DNA of 64,000 bases from an uncultured Eubacteriales bacterium (GCA_902790015.1 CADAQF010000003.1:1-64000), one strand, 5' to 3'; shown: positions 29,472 through 39,346, counted from the first letter of the stretch. Translations and numbers: made by a program. The notes: generated from the letters alone by a model not told the origin.

Positions 29472-31997
29472 TCAGCTGAGGGAGGAGGCAGTGTTCAGGT
29501 ATTTTCCCGTCAGGCTGTCCGGACACTGCGCGATTTCTTCCGGCGTGCCCTGGGCCACGATCCGCCCGCCGGCCGCGCCGCCTCCGGGGCCCATATCGAT
29601 CACCCAGTCGGCGTTGGTGATCACGTCCCGGTCATGTTCGATGACGATGACCGTGGCGCCGCTTTGGGTAAGCTTGCGGAAGACCCGCAGCAGGGTTTGA
29701 ACGTCGGCCGGATGCAGCCCGATGGTCGGTTCGTCGAACACGAATACGGTGTCCTCCTGCCCCCTCCCCATTTCGCTGGCCAGTTTAAGCCGCTGGGCCT
29801 CGCCGCCCGAAAGGCTGGGCGTCTCCTCGCCCAGGGTGAGATACCCAAGCCCCAGGCTGTCCAGCACCTGAAGGCGGCGCCTGACCAGGGGCAGGTCATC
29901 GCACGCGGCGACAGCTTCTTTGACGCTCAGATCCATCAGCTCGGGCAGGGAAAGGGTCCGCCCGCCGTTTTTGGGGGTCCGCCTGATCAGCCAGGCGTCC
30001 TTTTTGTAGCGGGCGCCCCGGCAGTCCGGGCAGGGAATGTCCACGTCGGGAAGGAACTGCACATCCAGGCTGATGACGCCGGTGCCGTCGCAGAGCGGGC
30101 AGCGCAGGGAACCGGTATTATAGGAAAAATCTCCGGCCTTTACCTTGCGGCTGCGGGCGTCGGGGCACCTGGCGTACACCTTGCGGAGTTCATCGTGAAT
30201 GTCCGCGTAGGTGGCCACGGTGGAGCGCACGTTGATGCCGATGGGGGTGGCGTCGATCAGCCGCACCCGCCCGATGCCCTCCGCTTCGATGGTCCGGATA
30301 TGGGCGGGAAGCTTTTCGCCCGCGAGCTTTTTTTCAAGCGCGGGGATCAGGCTTTCCAGCACCAGGGTGGTTTTCCCTGAGCCGGAGACGCCGGTCACGG
30401 CGATCAGCCTGCCTACGGGAAAGCGGACCTCCAGCGGCTTCACGGTATGGATGGGGCCGGTGGAAAGATACAGGCAGCCCTTTTCAAACATGGCCTCTCT
30501 TTCGACGGCCGGCCTTTCCCGGATGGTTTTCTTTCCGGTCAGATAGCCGCCGATCAGGGAAACGGGGCTTTCGCCGATTTCTTTCACGGTACCCCGGGCG
30601 ATCACCTGCCCGCCGTCTGCGCCGGCGCCGGGGCCCATTTCGATCAGCCAGTCGGCGCGGCGGAGGATGTCCGTATCGTGGTCCACCAGGATCACGGTGT
30701 TTCCGTCCGCCCGCAGATCCTCCATGACGCCGGCGACGCCCTCCACGTTGGCCGGGTGCAGGCCTATGGTGGGCTCGTCCAGCACGTACATGGCGCCGGT
30801 GGTGCGGTTGCGGACGGCGCGGGCCAATTGCATCCGCTGCCTTTCTCCGGTGGACAGGGTGGAGGCCTCCCGGTCCAGGGTCAGATACCCAAGCCCCAGG
30901 TCCATGAGCCGTTTGGCCGTGTGCAGGAAGGCCTCGCAGATGCTCTGCGCCATGGGCCGCATCTCTTCGGGCAGGGAAGCGGGCACGTCCCGCACCCATT
31001 GGATCAGGTCGGTCAGCGTCAGGGTGCAGACGTCCGCCAGGCTTTTTTCCCGGATGCGGGGCGCGCGGGCGTTTTCCGAAAGCCGCGTGCCGGAGCATGC
31101 CGGGCAAGGGGTCAGCCTGAGGAACTTTTCCACCCGCTTCATGCCCTTTTCGTCCTTGACGTGGGACAGGGCGTTTTCCACGGTATAGACGGCGTTATAG
31201 TAGGTGAAATCCATCTCGGCCAGGGTGCCGGTCTTGTCGTTTTGGTAAAGCAGGTGGTGCTTGTCGGCCGGGCCGTGCAGCACCAGTTCCTTTTCCCGGG
31301 GCGTCAGGTCGCGGAAGGGAACGTCGGTGCGAACGCCCAGCTTGTCCCGGGCTATGTCCTTCATCAGCGACCACATCAGCGTCTGCCACGGGGCCACGGC
31401 GCCCTCGTCGATGGAAAGGGAATCGTCCGGCACGAGGGTGCTTTCGTCCACGGTACGCACGATGCCGGTGCCGTCGCATGAACGGCAGCTGCCGGTGGAA
31501 TTGAAGGACAGCTCCTCCGCGCCGGGAGCGAAAAAATGCTCCCCGCATTCGGGACAGACGAGGTCCTGCCCGGCCGCCACGCGCAGGCTGGGAGCCAGAT
31601 AGTGGCCGTTTGGGCAGCGGTGCGAGGCCAGACGGGAAAACATCAGGCGCAGGCTGTTCAAAAGCTCCGTGCCGGTGCCGAAGGTGGAGCGGATGCCCGG
31701 CACGCCCGGACGCTGATGGAGCGCCAGGGCCGGCGGCACGTACAGCACCTCGTCCACCTGGGCGCGGGCGGCCTGCGTCATGCGCCGCCTGGTATAGGTA
31801 GACAGGGACTCAAGATAGCGCCTGGAACCTTCCGCGTACAAAACGCCCAGCGCCAGGGAGGATTTGCCGGAGCCCGAAACGCCGGCGATTCCGACGATCC
31901 GGTGAAGCGGAACGTCCACGTCGATATTTTTCAGGTTATGCACCCGGGCGCCGCGCACCAGCATGTGGGTGGGAAAAGGACGTTTTTCGTCTGTCAT
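29472..31997 (-). CDS. UvrA-like excinuclease ATPase (UvrA2 type)
   Basis: An 841-residue double-ABC ATPase of the UvrA family, about 100 residues shorter than housekeeping UvrA. First half: Walker A AGVSGSGKSS, zinc-finger-like CPNGH/CPECG and CRSCDGTG, signature LSTGERQR, LDEPTIGLH. Second half: GVSGSGKTT, CPLCDGTG/CPDCRG, LSGGEAQR, FDEPTIGLHP. The length suggests a reduced UvrB-binding region, as in UvrA2 paralogues linked to DNA-damage or DNA-binding-drug tolerance. The ATG at 31997 follows AAGGAG. It is divergent from the second ABC exporter, which fits a shared role in drug tolerance (inference). Confidence 0.88.
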   Translation of the reverse strand: MTDEKRPFPTHMLVRGARVHNLKNIDVDVPLHRIVGIAGVSGSGKSSLALGVLYAEGSRRYLESLSTYTRRRMTQAARAQVDEVLYVPPALALHQRPGVPGIRSTFGTGTELLNSLRLMFSRLASHRCPNGHYLAPSLRVAAGQDLVCPECGEHFFAPGAEELSFNSTGSCRSCDGTGIVRTVDESTLVPDDSLSIDEGAVAPWQTLMWSLMKDIARDKLGVRTDVPFRDLTPREKELVLHGPADKHHLLYQNDKTGTLAEMDFTYYNAVYTVENALSHVKDEKGMKRVEKFLRLTPCPACSGTRLSENARAPRIREKSLADVCTLTLTDLIQWVRDVPASLPEEMRPMAQSICEAFLHTAKRLMDLGLGYLTLDREASTLSTGERQRMQLARAVRNRTTGAMYVLDEPTIGLHPANVEGVAGVMEDLRADGNTVILVDHDTDILRRADWLIEMGPGAGADGGQVIARGTVKEIGESPVSLIGGYLTGKKTIRERPAVEREAMFEKGCLYLSTGPIHTVKPLEVRFPVGRLIAVTGVSGSGKTTLVLESLIPALEKKLAGEKLPAHIRTIEAEGIGRVRLIDATPIGINVRSTVATYADIHDELRKVYARCPDARSRKVKAGDFSYNTGSLRCPLCDGTGVISLDVQFLPDVDIPCPDCRGARYKKDAWLIRRTPKNGGRTLSLPELMDLSVKEAVAACDDLPLVRRRLQVLDSLGLGYLTLGEETPSLSGGEAQRLKLASEMGRGQEDTVFVFDEPTIGLHPADVQTLLRVFRKLTQSGATVIVIEHDRDVITNADWVIDMGPGGGAAGGRIVAQGTPEEIAQCPDSLTGKYLNTASSLS

Positions 31998-32049
31998 CTG
32001 ATTGCTCCTTGAAGGGAATCGGTCTTTGCCGGAATGCAAGGTAACGATG

Positions 32050-32079
32050 ATTATACCACAAATCCTGAGCGCCGGACAA
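32050..32079 (-). promoter_or_regulatory. Promoter of the UvrA-like gene
   Basis: Minus strand TTGTCC (32074-32079), 18 bases, TATAAT (32050-32055). Confidence 0.6.
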
Positions 32080-32103
32080 TCCGGCAAGAATAAAACTTGC
32101 CGG
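32071..32103. promoter_or_regulatory. Two overlapping inverted repeats in the divergent promoter region
   Basis: GCCGGA-CAA-TCCGGC (32071-32085) and CCGGCAAG-N7-CTTGCCGG (32081-32103) share bases. They lie between the two divergent promoters, outside either expected transcript, so they look more like an operator than an RNA structure. Confidence 0.45.
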
Positions 32104-32119
32104 AGGCGCCCTGCGCGCT

Positions 32120-32148
32120 TTGACATTTGCCTGTTTTTGCCGTACAAT
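32120..32148 (+). promoter_or_regulatory. Promoter of the second ABC exporter operon
   Basis: TTGACA (32120-32125), 17 bases, TACAAT (32143-32148), a near-consensus sigma-A promoter 42 bases before the ATG. Confidence 0.8.
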
Positions 32149-32189
32149 CCCAAACGGGACAGTTTTTGGGAAGGAAAGAGTACACACGG

Positions 32190-33953
32190 ATGCGACTGAT
32201 TTGGAAATACGTAAGGCCTTACCGCCTGATCATGCTGGGAAGCATGTCCGTAAAGCTCGCTGCCACGCTGATGGAGCTGATGATCCCCTACGTCCTGGAA
32301 TACCTGATAGACACTGTGGCGCCGACCGGGCAGAAAGGGCAGGTTTTTTTATGGGGCGGGGTGATGGTTCTGCTGGCCGTGGCGGTGCGCTTTTCCAACG
32401 TGGCGGCCAACCGGCTTTCGGTGCGCACGGCGAAAAACAGCGCCTTTGCCGTCCGGCGGGATCTGTTTCACACCTCTCTTAACCTGTCCGGCAGCCAGAT
32501 CGATCAGTTCGGCCTGCCTTCCATCATCTCGCGCATGACGTCGGATTCGTATAACGTGCAGGGCTTCATCCAGTCCAGCCAGACTCTGGGAGTGCGCGCG
32601 CCGTTCATGCTGATAGGAGGCATAGCGGTGACGCTCAGCATGGACACGGGGCTCGCCGCCATCCTGTGCGTGATGGCGCCGGTCATGATCGCACTGGTCA
32701 TCTTCATTTCCCGCAAGGGCATCCCCCTGTATGATTCCGTGCAGCAGGGAATGGACGCCATCGTCCGCGTGATGCGGGAGAATATCACCGGGATCCGGGT
32801 GGTCAAGGCGCTTTCCCGGGAGGAACACGAAAAAGCCCGCTTTGCCTCCGTCAACGAAACGGCGGCCAGGCGGGATATCCGCGCCAGCATCATCATGGCG
32901 CTGCCCGGCCCGGTCGTGACCCTGATGCTGAACACCGGGCTTACGCTGATCGTGCTGATCGGGGCCCGGCGCGTCAACGCGGGGGTCACGCAGCCGGGCG
33001 TGATACTGGCGTTCCTGACCTATTTCAATATGATACTGATGGGAGTCATGGGCCTCAACCGCATATTCATGATGATGTCCCGCGCCAACGCGTCGGCCAA
33101 GCGCATCGCCTCCGTCATCGGCAAGCCCGACCAGCTGGCGCCCATCGATGAAAGCGAGGCGGCGAAGCCCGGGCGGGAAGGGTTCCTCATATTCGACCAC
33201 GTCAGCTTCAACTATGAGGCGGATCAGGACGAAAAGGAGGCGGACGCAGGGCAGTTTGCCGGCTCCGTCCGCCAGAAGGCGCTGATCGACGTGGACTTTT
33301 CCGTGCCTAAAGGGGGGTCTCTTGGGATCATCGGCGCCACCGGCAGCGGGAAGACGTCCATCATCAACCTGCTGATGCGGTTTTACGACCCCCAGGAGGG
33401 CCACGTTTTTGTGGACGGGAAGGACGTAAGGACCTATGACAAGGACGACCTGCACCGCCGTTTCGGAGTGGTGCTGCAGACGGACGTGCTGTTTGCCGAT
33501 ACGATCAGGGAAAACATCGTCTTTGGCCGTGATGTGACGGAGGAAGACCTGGAGGCCGCGGCGGAGGACGCCATGGCGGCGGACTTTGTGAACGGATACG
33601 AGGACGGGTTTGACCATCAGGCCTCCATCCACGGTGCCAACTTCAGCGGCGGGCAGCGCCAGCGCCTGCTGATCGCCCGTGCCCTGGCTGCCGACCCGGA
33701 GATACTGATACTGGACGATTCCTCCAGCGCCCTGGATTACCGGACGGACGCTTCCCTGCGCCGGGCCATCCGCGAGCGCCACGCGGACACCACCATGGTG
33801 GTGGTGGCGCAGCGCGTTTCGTCCATCATGAACCTGGACGACATCCTGGTAATGGACGAAGGCCGGGTCATCGGCCACGGCACCCATGAGCAGCTGCTCA
33901 GGGACTGCCCGGTTTACCGGGAGATCCACCGGGTGCAGATGGGAGGCGAGTGA
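32190..33953 (+). CDS. Heterodimeric ABC exporter, degenerate-site subunit (second system)
   Basis: A 588-residue half-transporter with about six membrane helices and a nucleotide-binding domain: Walker A GATGSGKTS, signature FSGGQRQR and Walker B ILILDDSSSALD, where aspartate replaces the catalytic glutamate. This matches the degenerate-site partner of BmrCD-type exporters. It resembles the 14.5-kb subunit in layout but is clearly diverged from it. The ATG at 32190 follows AAGGAAAG. The next gene begins two bases after its stop. Confidence 0.93.
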   Translation: MRLIWKYVRPYRLIMLGSMSVKLAATLMELMIPYVLEYLIDTVAPTGQKGQVFLWGGVMVLLAVAVRFSNVAANRLSVRTAKNSAFAVRRDLFHTSLNLSGSQIDQFGLPSIISRMTSDSYNVQGFIQSSQTLGVRAPFMLIGGIAVTLSMDTGLAAILCVMAPVMIALVIFISRKGIPLYDSVQQGMDAIVRVMRENITGIRVVKALSREEHEKARFASVNETAARRDIRASIIMALPGPVVTLMLNTGLTLIVLIGARRVNAGVTQPGVILAFLTYFNMILMGVMGLNRIFMMMSRANASAKRIASVIGKPDQLAPIDESEAAKPGREGFLIFDHVSFNYEADQDEKEADAGQFAGSVRQKALIDVDFSVPKGGSLGIIGATGSGKTSIINLLMRFYDPQEGHVFVDGKDVRTYDKDDLHRRFGVVLQTDVLFADTIRENIVFGRDVTEEDLEAAAEDAMAADFVNGYEDGFDHQASIHGANFSGGQRQRLLIARALAADPEILILDDSSSALDYRTDASLRRAIRERHADTTMVVVAQRVSSIMNLDDILVMDEGRVIGHGTHEQLLRDCPVYREIHRVQMGGE

Positions 33954-33954
33954 C

Positions 33955-35724
33955 ATGGCCCGCAGAGATACCATCATGCATAAGCCCAGGGACGCCCGCG
34001 GGGCGTTCAAGCGGGTCGTGGCGTATCTGCGAGGCTTCAGAAGGCAGCTGCTGGTCATCCTTTCGCTGTGCCTGATCAGCAACATACTGTCCCTGCTGGG
34101 GCCGAGCCTGGCCGGATCGGCGATCAACGAGGCGGCGGCGGGCGCTGGAAAAGTGCGGTTTGACCGGGTGAGCTATTACGCGCTGAGGATGCTTTTGTTT
34201 TACGTCTGTTCATCCCTGCTGACGGTCACCATCAATATCATGATGACGAAGGTCAGCAAGCGGGCGATCAAGGGCATGCGGCAGGATGTGTTTGACAAGC
34301 TGATGCGTTTGCCTGTGGGATATTTTGACCGCAACCAGGCCGGTGATATCATCAGCCGCGTGTCCTATGACCTGGACGTGATCGGCACCTGCCTTTCCTC
34401 GGACATCACGGCGATCATGACCAGCCTGGTGACGGTGCTGGGCTCCATCGGCATGATGCTGTGGATCTCGCTGCCCCTGGCGCTGGTGGCGCTGGTCACG
34501 GTGCCGGCGGCGGTGCTTTATACCGCCAGGATGCGCAAGATCACCCAGCCTCTTTTCCGCAGGCGCTCGAAAAACTACGGGGCGATGAACGGCTTCGTGG
34601 AGGAAATGCTGTCGGGACAAAAGACCATTTTATCCTACGCCTATGAAAACGGGGTGGACGAGAGGTTTGACAAAGTCAACCGGAATACGGCCGACGCCTA
34701 TTACGAGGCGGACAGCCGGGGCGTCACCATCGGCCCCACCATCGGATCTATCAATAATATGGGGCTGTCGCTGATCGCCATAGCGGGCTCCCTGCTGTAT
34801 ATGGCCGGGGCGATCTCCCTGGGGCAGATCTCCTCGTTTGTGCTGTATTCAAGGAAGTTTTCAGGGCCCATCAACGAGATCGCCAATATCATCAACGAGC
34901 TTTATTCCGCTCTCTCCGCAGCTGAAAGGGTGTTTGCCCTGCTGGACGAGCCGGAGGAGCTGACGGACAGGGCCGGAGCGCTGCAGCTTACGGATGTTCA
35001 GGGGGACGTGAAGCTTTCAGACGTATCCTTCGGCTATACGGAGGACAGGATCATCCTGAACGGCCTGAGCCTGCGCGCCAGGCCCGGGCAGACGGTGGCC
35101 ATCGTGGGCCCGACCGGGGCGGGCAAGACCACCATCATCAACCTGCTGATGCGCTTTTACGACGTGAACGGCGGCGCGGTATCCGTGGACGGAAAGGACG
35201 TAAGGGACCTTACCCGCAAAAGCCTGCGAAGCGCTTATTCCATGGTGCTGCAGGATACCTGGGTGTTTGAGGGGACGATATTTGAAAACATAGCCTACAG
35301 CAAGGAAAACGCGGCCATGGAGGAGGTCGTTGCCGCCGCCAAAGCCGCGCATATTCATCCGTTTATCATGCGACTGCCGCAGGGATACCAGACCGTCATC
35401 AGCGAGGACGGCGGCAATATCTCCAAAGGGCAGAAGCAGCTTTTGACCATTGCCCGCGCCATGCTGTATGACACCAGCATGCTGATACTGGACGAGGCCA
35501 CTTCCAACGTGGATACCGGCACCGAACGGGAGGTGCAGCGGGCGATGCGGGAGCTGATGCAGGGACGCACCTGCTTTGTGATCGCCCACCGCCTATCCAC
35601 CGTGCAGAACGCCGATCTGATCCTGGTGCTCAACCAGGGGGACGTGGTGGAGCAGGGCACCCATGAGGAACTGATGCAAAAGGAAGGGTTCTACTACCGG
35701 CTGTACCGTTCGCAGTTTGAATGA
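33955..35724 (+). CDS. Heterodimeric ABC exporter, catalytic-site subunit (second system)
   Basis: A 589-residue half-transporter: membrane domain with KLMRLPVGYFDRNQAGDI, Walker A GPTGAGKTT, signature ISKGQKQ (non-canonical), Walker B LILDEATSNVD with the catalytic glutamate, and H-loop IAHRLST. Pairing with the preceding subunit gives one consensus ATP site. The ATG at 33955 is used because a GGAGGCGAG ribosome binding site lies just before it in the end of the upstream gene. Substrate unknown; multidrug or lipid export is typical. It converges on the GH26 gene. Confidence 0.93.
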   Translation: MARRDTIMHKPRDARGAFKRVVAYLRGFRRQLLVILSLCLISNILSLLGPSLAGSAINEAAAGAGKVRFDRVSYYALRMLLFYVCSSLLTVTINIMMTKVSKRAIKGMRQDVFDKLMRLPVGYFDRNQAGDIISRVSYDLDVIGTCLSSDITAIMTSLVTVLGSIGMMLWISLPLALVALVTVPAAVLYTARMRKITQPLFRRRSKNYGAMNGFVEEMLSGQKTILSYAYENGVDERFDKVNRNTADAYYEADSRGVTIGPTIGSINNMGLSLIAIAGSLLYMAGAISLGQISSFVLYSRKFSGPINEIANIINELYSALSAAERVFALLDEPEELTDRAGALQLTDVQGDVKLSDVSFGYTEDRIILNGLSLRARPGQTVAIVGPTGAGKTTIINLLMRFYDVNGGAVSVDGKDVRDLTRKSLRSAYSMVLQDTWVFEGTIFENIAYSKENAAMEEVVAAAKAAHIHPFIMRLPQGYQTVISEDGGNISKGQKQLLTIARAMLYDTSMLILDEATSNVDTGTEREVQRAMRELMQGRTCFVIAHRLSTVQNADLILVLNQGDVVEQGTHEELMQKEGFYYRLYRSQFE

Positions 35725-35802
35725 GGCGAAGGCGTTATGCGTCCGCCCTGGAGGACGGGGAGGATGAAAGAGGATCGCGTCAGGACGCCGCAGGGACGTC
35801 TT

Positions 35803-38019
35803 TCATTCCTGCGCCGCGGAAGGGCTTACGATCAGGGCGTCCAGGTTGGCCCAGCCCCAGAAGCAGGTGACGGTGACAGTGTGTTCGCCGGCGGCAAGCC
35901 ATACATGGGGCGTCACGCATTCCTCCCGGTCGGTTCCCTGTACGACAGTGTTTTCGATCCGCTCGCCGTCCACGGCCAGGTAGTTTTCCTTATAGCCGCC
36001 GATGCCGGCCTGAACGACGGTCAGGTCGTAATACCCGTCCTGCGGCACGGTCACGGTGACACAAACCCCGTCCGTCTCGTCGTTGGAGGAAAGCTCCACA
36101 TACTGATCCGCCCCGATGGACACTACCCGCACCTGGCCCATCAGCTCGCCCTGCTCAAACTCATAGCGCGGGAGAGAGGCGGGAGCGTCCAGCGGGGTCA
36201 GGGTCAGGGTCCTGAGCCTCACCCAGCCCCAGAAGGCGGTGACGGTGATCTTATGCTCCCCGGCGGAAAGGAAAACGGGGCCGAAATCGCAGGCTTCCTC
36301 CGCCTGATCCTGAACCACGGTGTTTCCAAGCTTTTCTCCGTCGACGGAAAGATAGTTTTCCTTATAGCCGCCGATGCCTGCCTGGACGATGGCAAGGCCG
36401 TATTCCCCGTCCCGGGGCACGGACACGGTGAGGGTGACGGAGTCGGTTTCTTCGTTGCCGCGGATCTCCACGGCTCCTCCTGCAAGGACGGCGCTTCCGG
36501 TCAGAATGCCGTCCGTAAACGGCCAGGACAGCGCGGCGGAAGCGTCAGAGGGCTCCCCATCATCCGAAGCGGGGGCCGCTTCTTCGCCGCCGCGGCCCAG
36601 GGCGGGCACATTGTTAAGGGTCACCACGCAGTCCTGGCTGTAGAACAGCTTCATCCGCTCCGCGGTGGTATAATCCTCGCTGTACTTGCCGTCCGCCAAA
36701 ACAAACTCATAGCACCACACGGCCCAGGCGCTCCACATGATGCCGTCCTTTTCGCATTTGGCGGGGGAGGGAACGCACCCGCATTCGGAAAGCATGATGA
36801 GTTTTTTGGCTTTTGTATAGTTCTGGCAGCGCAGGAAGGCGGCGCCCTGGGAATCGTGCGCGTGATGACCAGGGTAAATATCCTCGCCGATCACGTCGAC
36901 CACGTCGTCTCCGGGATACCAGTCGGCACTCTGCCCGTTCCATACCCAGATCAGGTTATTGAGCCCGTGCACTTCGGTAAAACGCTCGTACATCAGGCGG
37001 TACAGCTTGATATAGGCCTCCGGGCCCGAGGCGCCCCACCAGAACCACCCGCCGCTGGCCTCGTGCAGGGGCCGCCACAAAACGGGAACGCCGGCGTCCC
37101 GGAGTTTGGTCAGCTGGGCGGCGATGGCGTCCATATCCCGGATCAGCAGGTCATACGCCTCCGGGTCTTCCCCGTTCATCGCTTTGGCCAGGCTGAGCGT
37201 GGTGTTTTCGGTACGGTAGCCGCCCCACCAGTTGTTGCCGGTGGTGTCGATGTATTTTTCCGGGGCGATCCAATGCCAGCACATGGTCAGGATGTGGCCC
37301 TGCTTCCAGTAACCGATGGCCTGGTCCACGGACGTGGGCCAGCTGCCCAGGCTGACGGCGGAGGGGGAATAGTTCATCATGTCGAGCCCCACCATCGCCG
37401 GGTACAGCCCGTCCGTGACAGAGGCCACGGCCTTCAGCTCCTGCCCGTACTGGTATTCGTCCAGATACTGACCGGAGATCATTTTTTCGCCGTAAATGTC
37501 ACACATCCAGTCCATCAGCGCCTGCGCCTGCGCAGAGGGCGCGGGATTGGAAAGCACCGGGGAAACGTCATACAGACTGTCCGCCAGTTCTTCAGAAGGG
37601 GAGACCAGCAGATAATCCAGCTTTACATACCCCCAGTAAGAGGAAACGGTCACCTCGTGGGTCCCGGCGGACAGGCTGACGCGGGGAAGCGTATGCTCCT
37701 GAAAGGCCCCGCTTTCGGCGATGGTCACGCCGACGTTCTGCCCGTCCACAAGGACGTAGTTTTCCTTGTGGCCGCCGGAGCTGGCCTGGCAGAAGGTCAG
37801 GTCGTAAAACCCGTCCTGGTCTACGGATACGGAAACCGTCACGCTGTCTCCCTCGGCGGTCAGGCCTTCGGCCCAGCCCAGCGTCCCCGCGGAGCGCGCC
37901 TGCGCATGGCCCTGCATGACGCCGGTTTCAAACTCATAGCGAAGCGGGGCGGCTTCCTCCGCCGAAGCCCACGCGCAAAAGACAAGCGCCGCAAGTAAAA
38001 CAGCTGTCCATTTTTTCAT
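35803..38019 (-). CDS. Secreted GH26 beta-mannanase-type enzyme with three carbohydrate-binding-like domains
   Basis: A 738-residue exported enzyme. It has a signal peptide (1-20), a beta-sandwich domain resembling CBM35 (about 25-140), and a GH26 catalytic domain (about 160-475) with acid/base Glu320 in WRPLHEASGGWFWWG and nucleophile Glu412 in MLSECG. Two further copies of the beta-sandwich domain (about 495-610 and 620-735) follow. All three share a Gly-Gly-x-KENYL-VDG segment and a (S/C)-x-WGW-like strand. GH26 enzymes cleave beta-1,4-mannans (some beta-glucans or xylans). GGGAGG precedes the ATG. No wall anchor is seen, so it is probably released or held by sugar binding. Confidence 0.9.
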   Translation of the reverse strand: MKKWTAVLLAALVFCAWASAEEAAPLRYEFETGVMQGHAQARSAGTLGWAEGLTAEGDSVTVSVSVDQDGFYDLTFCQASSGGHKENYVLVDGQNVGVTIAESGAFQEHTLPRVSLSAGTHEVTVSSYWGYVKLDYLLVSPSEELADSLYDVSPVLSNPAPSAQAQALMDWMCDIYGEKMISGQYLDEYQYGQELKAVASVTDGLYPAMVGLDMMNYSPSAVSLGSWPTSVDQAIGYWKQGHILTMCWHWIAPEKYIDTTGNNWWGGYRTENTTLSLAKAMNGEDPEAYDLLIRDMDAIAAQLTKLRDAGVPVLWRPLHEASGGWFWWGASGPEAYIKLYRLMYERFTEVHGLNNLIWVWNGQSADWYPGDDVVDVIGEDIYPGHHAHDSQGAAFLRCQNYTKAKKLIMLSECGCVPSPAKCEKDGIMWSAWAVWCYEFVLADGKYSEDYTTAERMKLFYSQDCVVTLNNVPALGRGGEEAAPASDDGEPSDASAALSWPFTDGILTGSAVLAGGAVEIRGNEETDSVTLTVSVPRDGEYGLAIVQAGIGGYKENYLSVDGEKLGNTVVQDQAEEACDFGPVFLSAGEHKITVTAFWGWVRLRTLTLTPLDAPASLPRYEFEQGELMGQVRVVSIGADQYVELSSNDETDGVCVTVTVPQDGYYDLTVVQAGIGGYKENYLAVDGERIENTVVQGTDREECVTPHVWLAAGEHTVTVTCFWGWANLDALIVSPSAAQE

Positions 38020-38069
38020 GTTTTTGACCTCCCTGGAATGTGACGACGGATCAATTGAAAGCTGTATTT

Positions 38070-38098
38070 ATTATACATTTACCTTAGCCTGCGCGCAA
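38070..38098 (-). promoter_or_regulatory. Promoter of the GH26 gene
   Basis: Minus strand TTGCGC (38093-38098), 17 bases, perfect TATAAT (38070-38075). Confidence 0.65.
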
Positions 38099-38138
38099 GC
38101 GCCATTTTTATAGCGCACAGAGCAGGACATAAAAAAGG

Positions 38139-38164
38139 AGCGCGGACGGCTGACCGCGCTTTTT
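38139..38164. terminator. Terminator after the CAT-like gene
   Basis: AGCGCGG (38139-38145) pairs with CCGCGCT (38154-38160), with A-run before and T-run after, so it can act on both strands. It ends the minus-strand CAT-like gene. Confidence 0.75.
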
Positions 38165-38266
38165 CGTACTGAAGGAACAGGGATATACGGCATATGGACA
38201 CGGAGGTCTTTTGCGTGCGCCCGCGCCCGGGCGTAAAACGACGGTGAAGCTTTTCCTGAAAACAGG

Positions 38267-38932
38267 TTACGCAGGCGATGAACGGGCCAGGAGAAAGGCC
38301 TCTGTTTCCTTTTCCAGCAGCCGGAATACATGGGCCACCAGGTAGCCGTCCGCCACGGCGTGGTTGAGCCGCACGGTGACGGGCATCATCAGTCTGCCGT
38401 TTTCCTCCCGGTACCGGCCCCAGTTGACGATGGGGTTGAAATACAGGCTGCCGTCCGGCAGCTCGAGGTGCATGGCATCATAGGACAGCCAGGAGATATA
38501 GGAGGCGTCAAACCAGTTGGGATGGTTTTTCCCGTCCAGTCCGTATTCGCGCGTCTGTTTCGCTTTTTCCACATCCGCCAGCGCGTGCCGGCAGAACCAG
38601 TCGTAGTCCTCCCGGTATTCCGTGTACACGGGCGTGCACGTTTCCGTATCCTCGTGGAAAACGTACTGGGTGGGGTGGATCACGTCCCAGCAGATCAGCT
38701 CGTCCGTCTGCCAGAGATAGCCCATCCGGTAGTCCTCCCTGCTGTTAAGTGTCCGGGCCAGGATATACAGAAAGTTGATATAGAACTTCGTTCCGCTCCT
38801 GCGGGAGTATTCTGCCAGGGCGGTCACGTCGATGCGGGCGGTCATGGAGACGGAGCATCTGCAGTCCTTGGTGAAATGTTGAAAGACGCCTTTACGGTAA
38901 TAGGTCTCCTTGTCGATCACTTTGTAATTCAT
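38267..38932 (-). CDS. Chloramphenicol acetyltransferase-like (CatA-family) protein
   Basis: A 221-residue CatA-fold acetyltransferase. It begins YKVIDKETYYRKGVFQHF. Near the C-terminus RLNHAVADGYLVAH contains the HxxxDG catalytic motif, with the active histidine and aspartate kept while the usual preceding His is Asn. Conserved WFDASYISWL and FNPIVNWGRY are also seen. Many clostridial members are uncharacterised, so resistance should not be assumed. AAAGGAG precedes the ATG at 38932. Confidence 0.85.
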   Translation of the reverse strand: MNYKVIDKETYYRKGVFQHFTKDCRCSVSMTARIDVTALAEYSRRSGTKFYINFLYILARTLNSREDYRMGYLWQTDELICWDVIHPTQYVFHEDTETCTPVYTEYREDYDWFCRHALADVEKAKQTREYGLDGKNHPNWFDASYISWLSYDAMHLELPDGSLYFNPIVNWGRYREENGRLMMPVTVRLNHAVADGYLVAHVFRLLEKETEAFLLARSSPA

Positions 38933-38986
38933 GCTTAAACTCCTTTGCAGTCTCAGACGCTCAGGGCAAAACACGGATCCGCCGCC

Positions 38987-39319
38987 TCAAAGTCCCAGCC
39001 TTTTTTTCGCTTCCTCGTTGTTTTTCAGGATCATTCCCGCCTTTTCGCAGGTCTTCACTTGGGCGCAGGCGCCGCAGGTTTCAACCTTTCTTTCCAGCGC
39101 GCACTGCCGGACGGGGCAGATGGCTTCGCAGTAAGGCGTCTTCGCCACATCGATCCGACAGCCGGCGCAATTGATCATCTCCGGCGTGATCTCCACGCCG
39201 TTTAGCTCTGACCAGAGCAGGGCGGTTTTTTGCCGCAGCGCGGCATCGTCGTTCACGGTCGCGATCCGCGCGTCGCAGGTCTCACAGTCCAGGCCGCAGT
39301 AAGCGATGTATTCGTTCAT
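38987..39319 (-). CDS. DUF3795 cysteine-rich protein
   Basis: A 110-residue protein of the DUF3795 type. It begins MNEYIAYCGLDCETC and carries four further cysteine clusters (CAGCRID, CEAICPVRQC, CGACAQVKTC), which suggest zinc or Fe-S binding. Function is not known. AAGGAG precedes the ATG. It is the upstream neighbour of the CAT-like gene on the same strand. Confidence 0.85.
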   Translation of the reverse strand: MNEYIAYCGLDCETCDARIATVNDDAALRQKTALLWSELNGVEITPEMINCAGCRIDVAKTPYCEAICPVRQCALERKVETCGACAQVKTCEKAGMILKNNEEAKKRLGL

Positions 39320-39346
39320 TTTCGGGTTTCTCCTTCCTCATCCTTT

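Noticed and set aside
35755..35805. Inverted repeat ATGAAAGA/TCTTTCAT between the ABC and GH26 genes
   Set aside because: The loop is long, inner pairing is poor and there is no T-run, so it is too weak to call a terminator.
35737..37998. 753-residue plus-strand frame
   Set aside because: It is a shadow of the GH26 gene on the minus strand, whose signal peptide, catalytic residues and promoter are clear.
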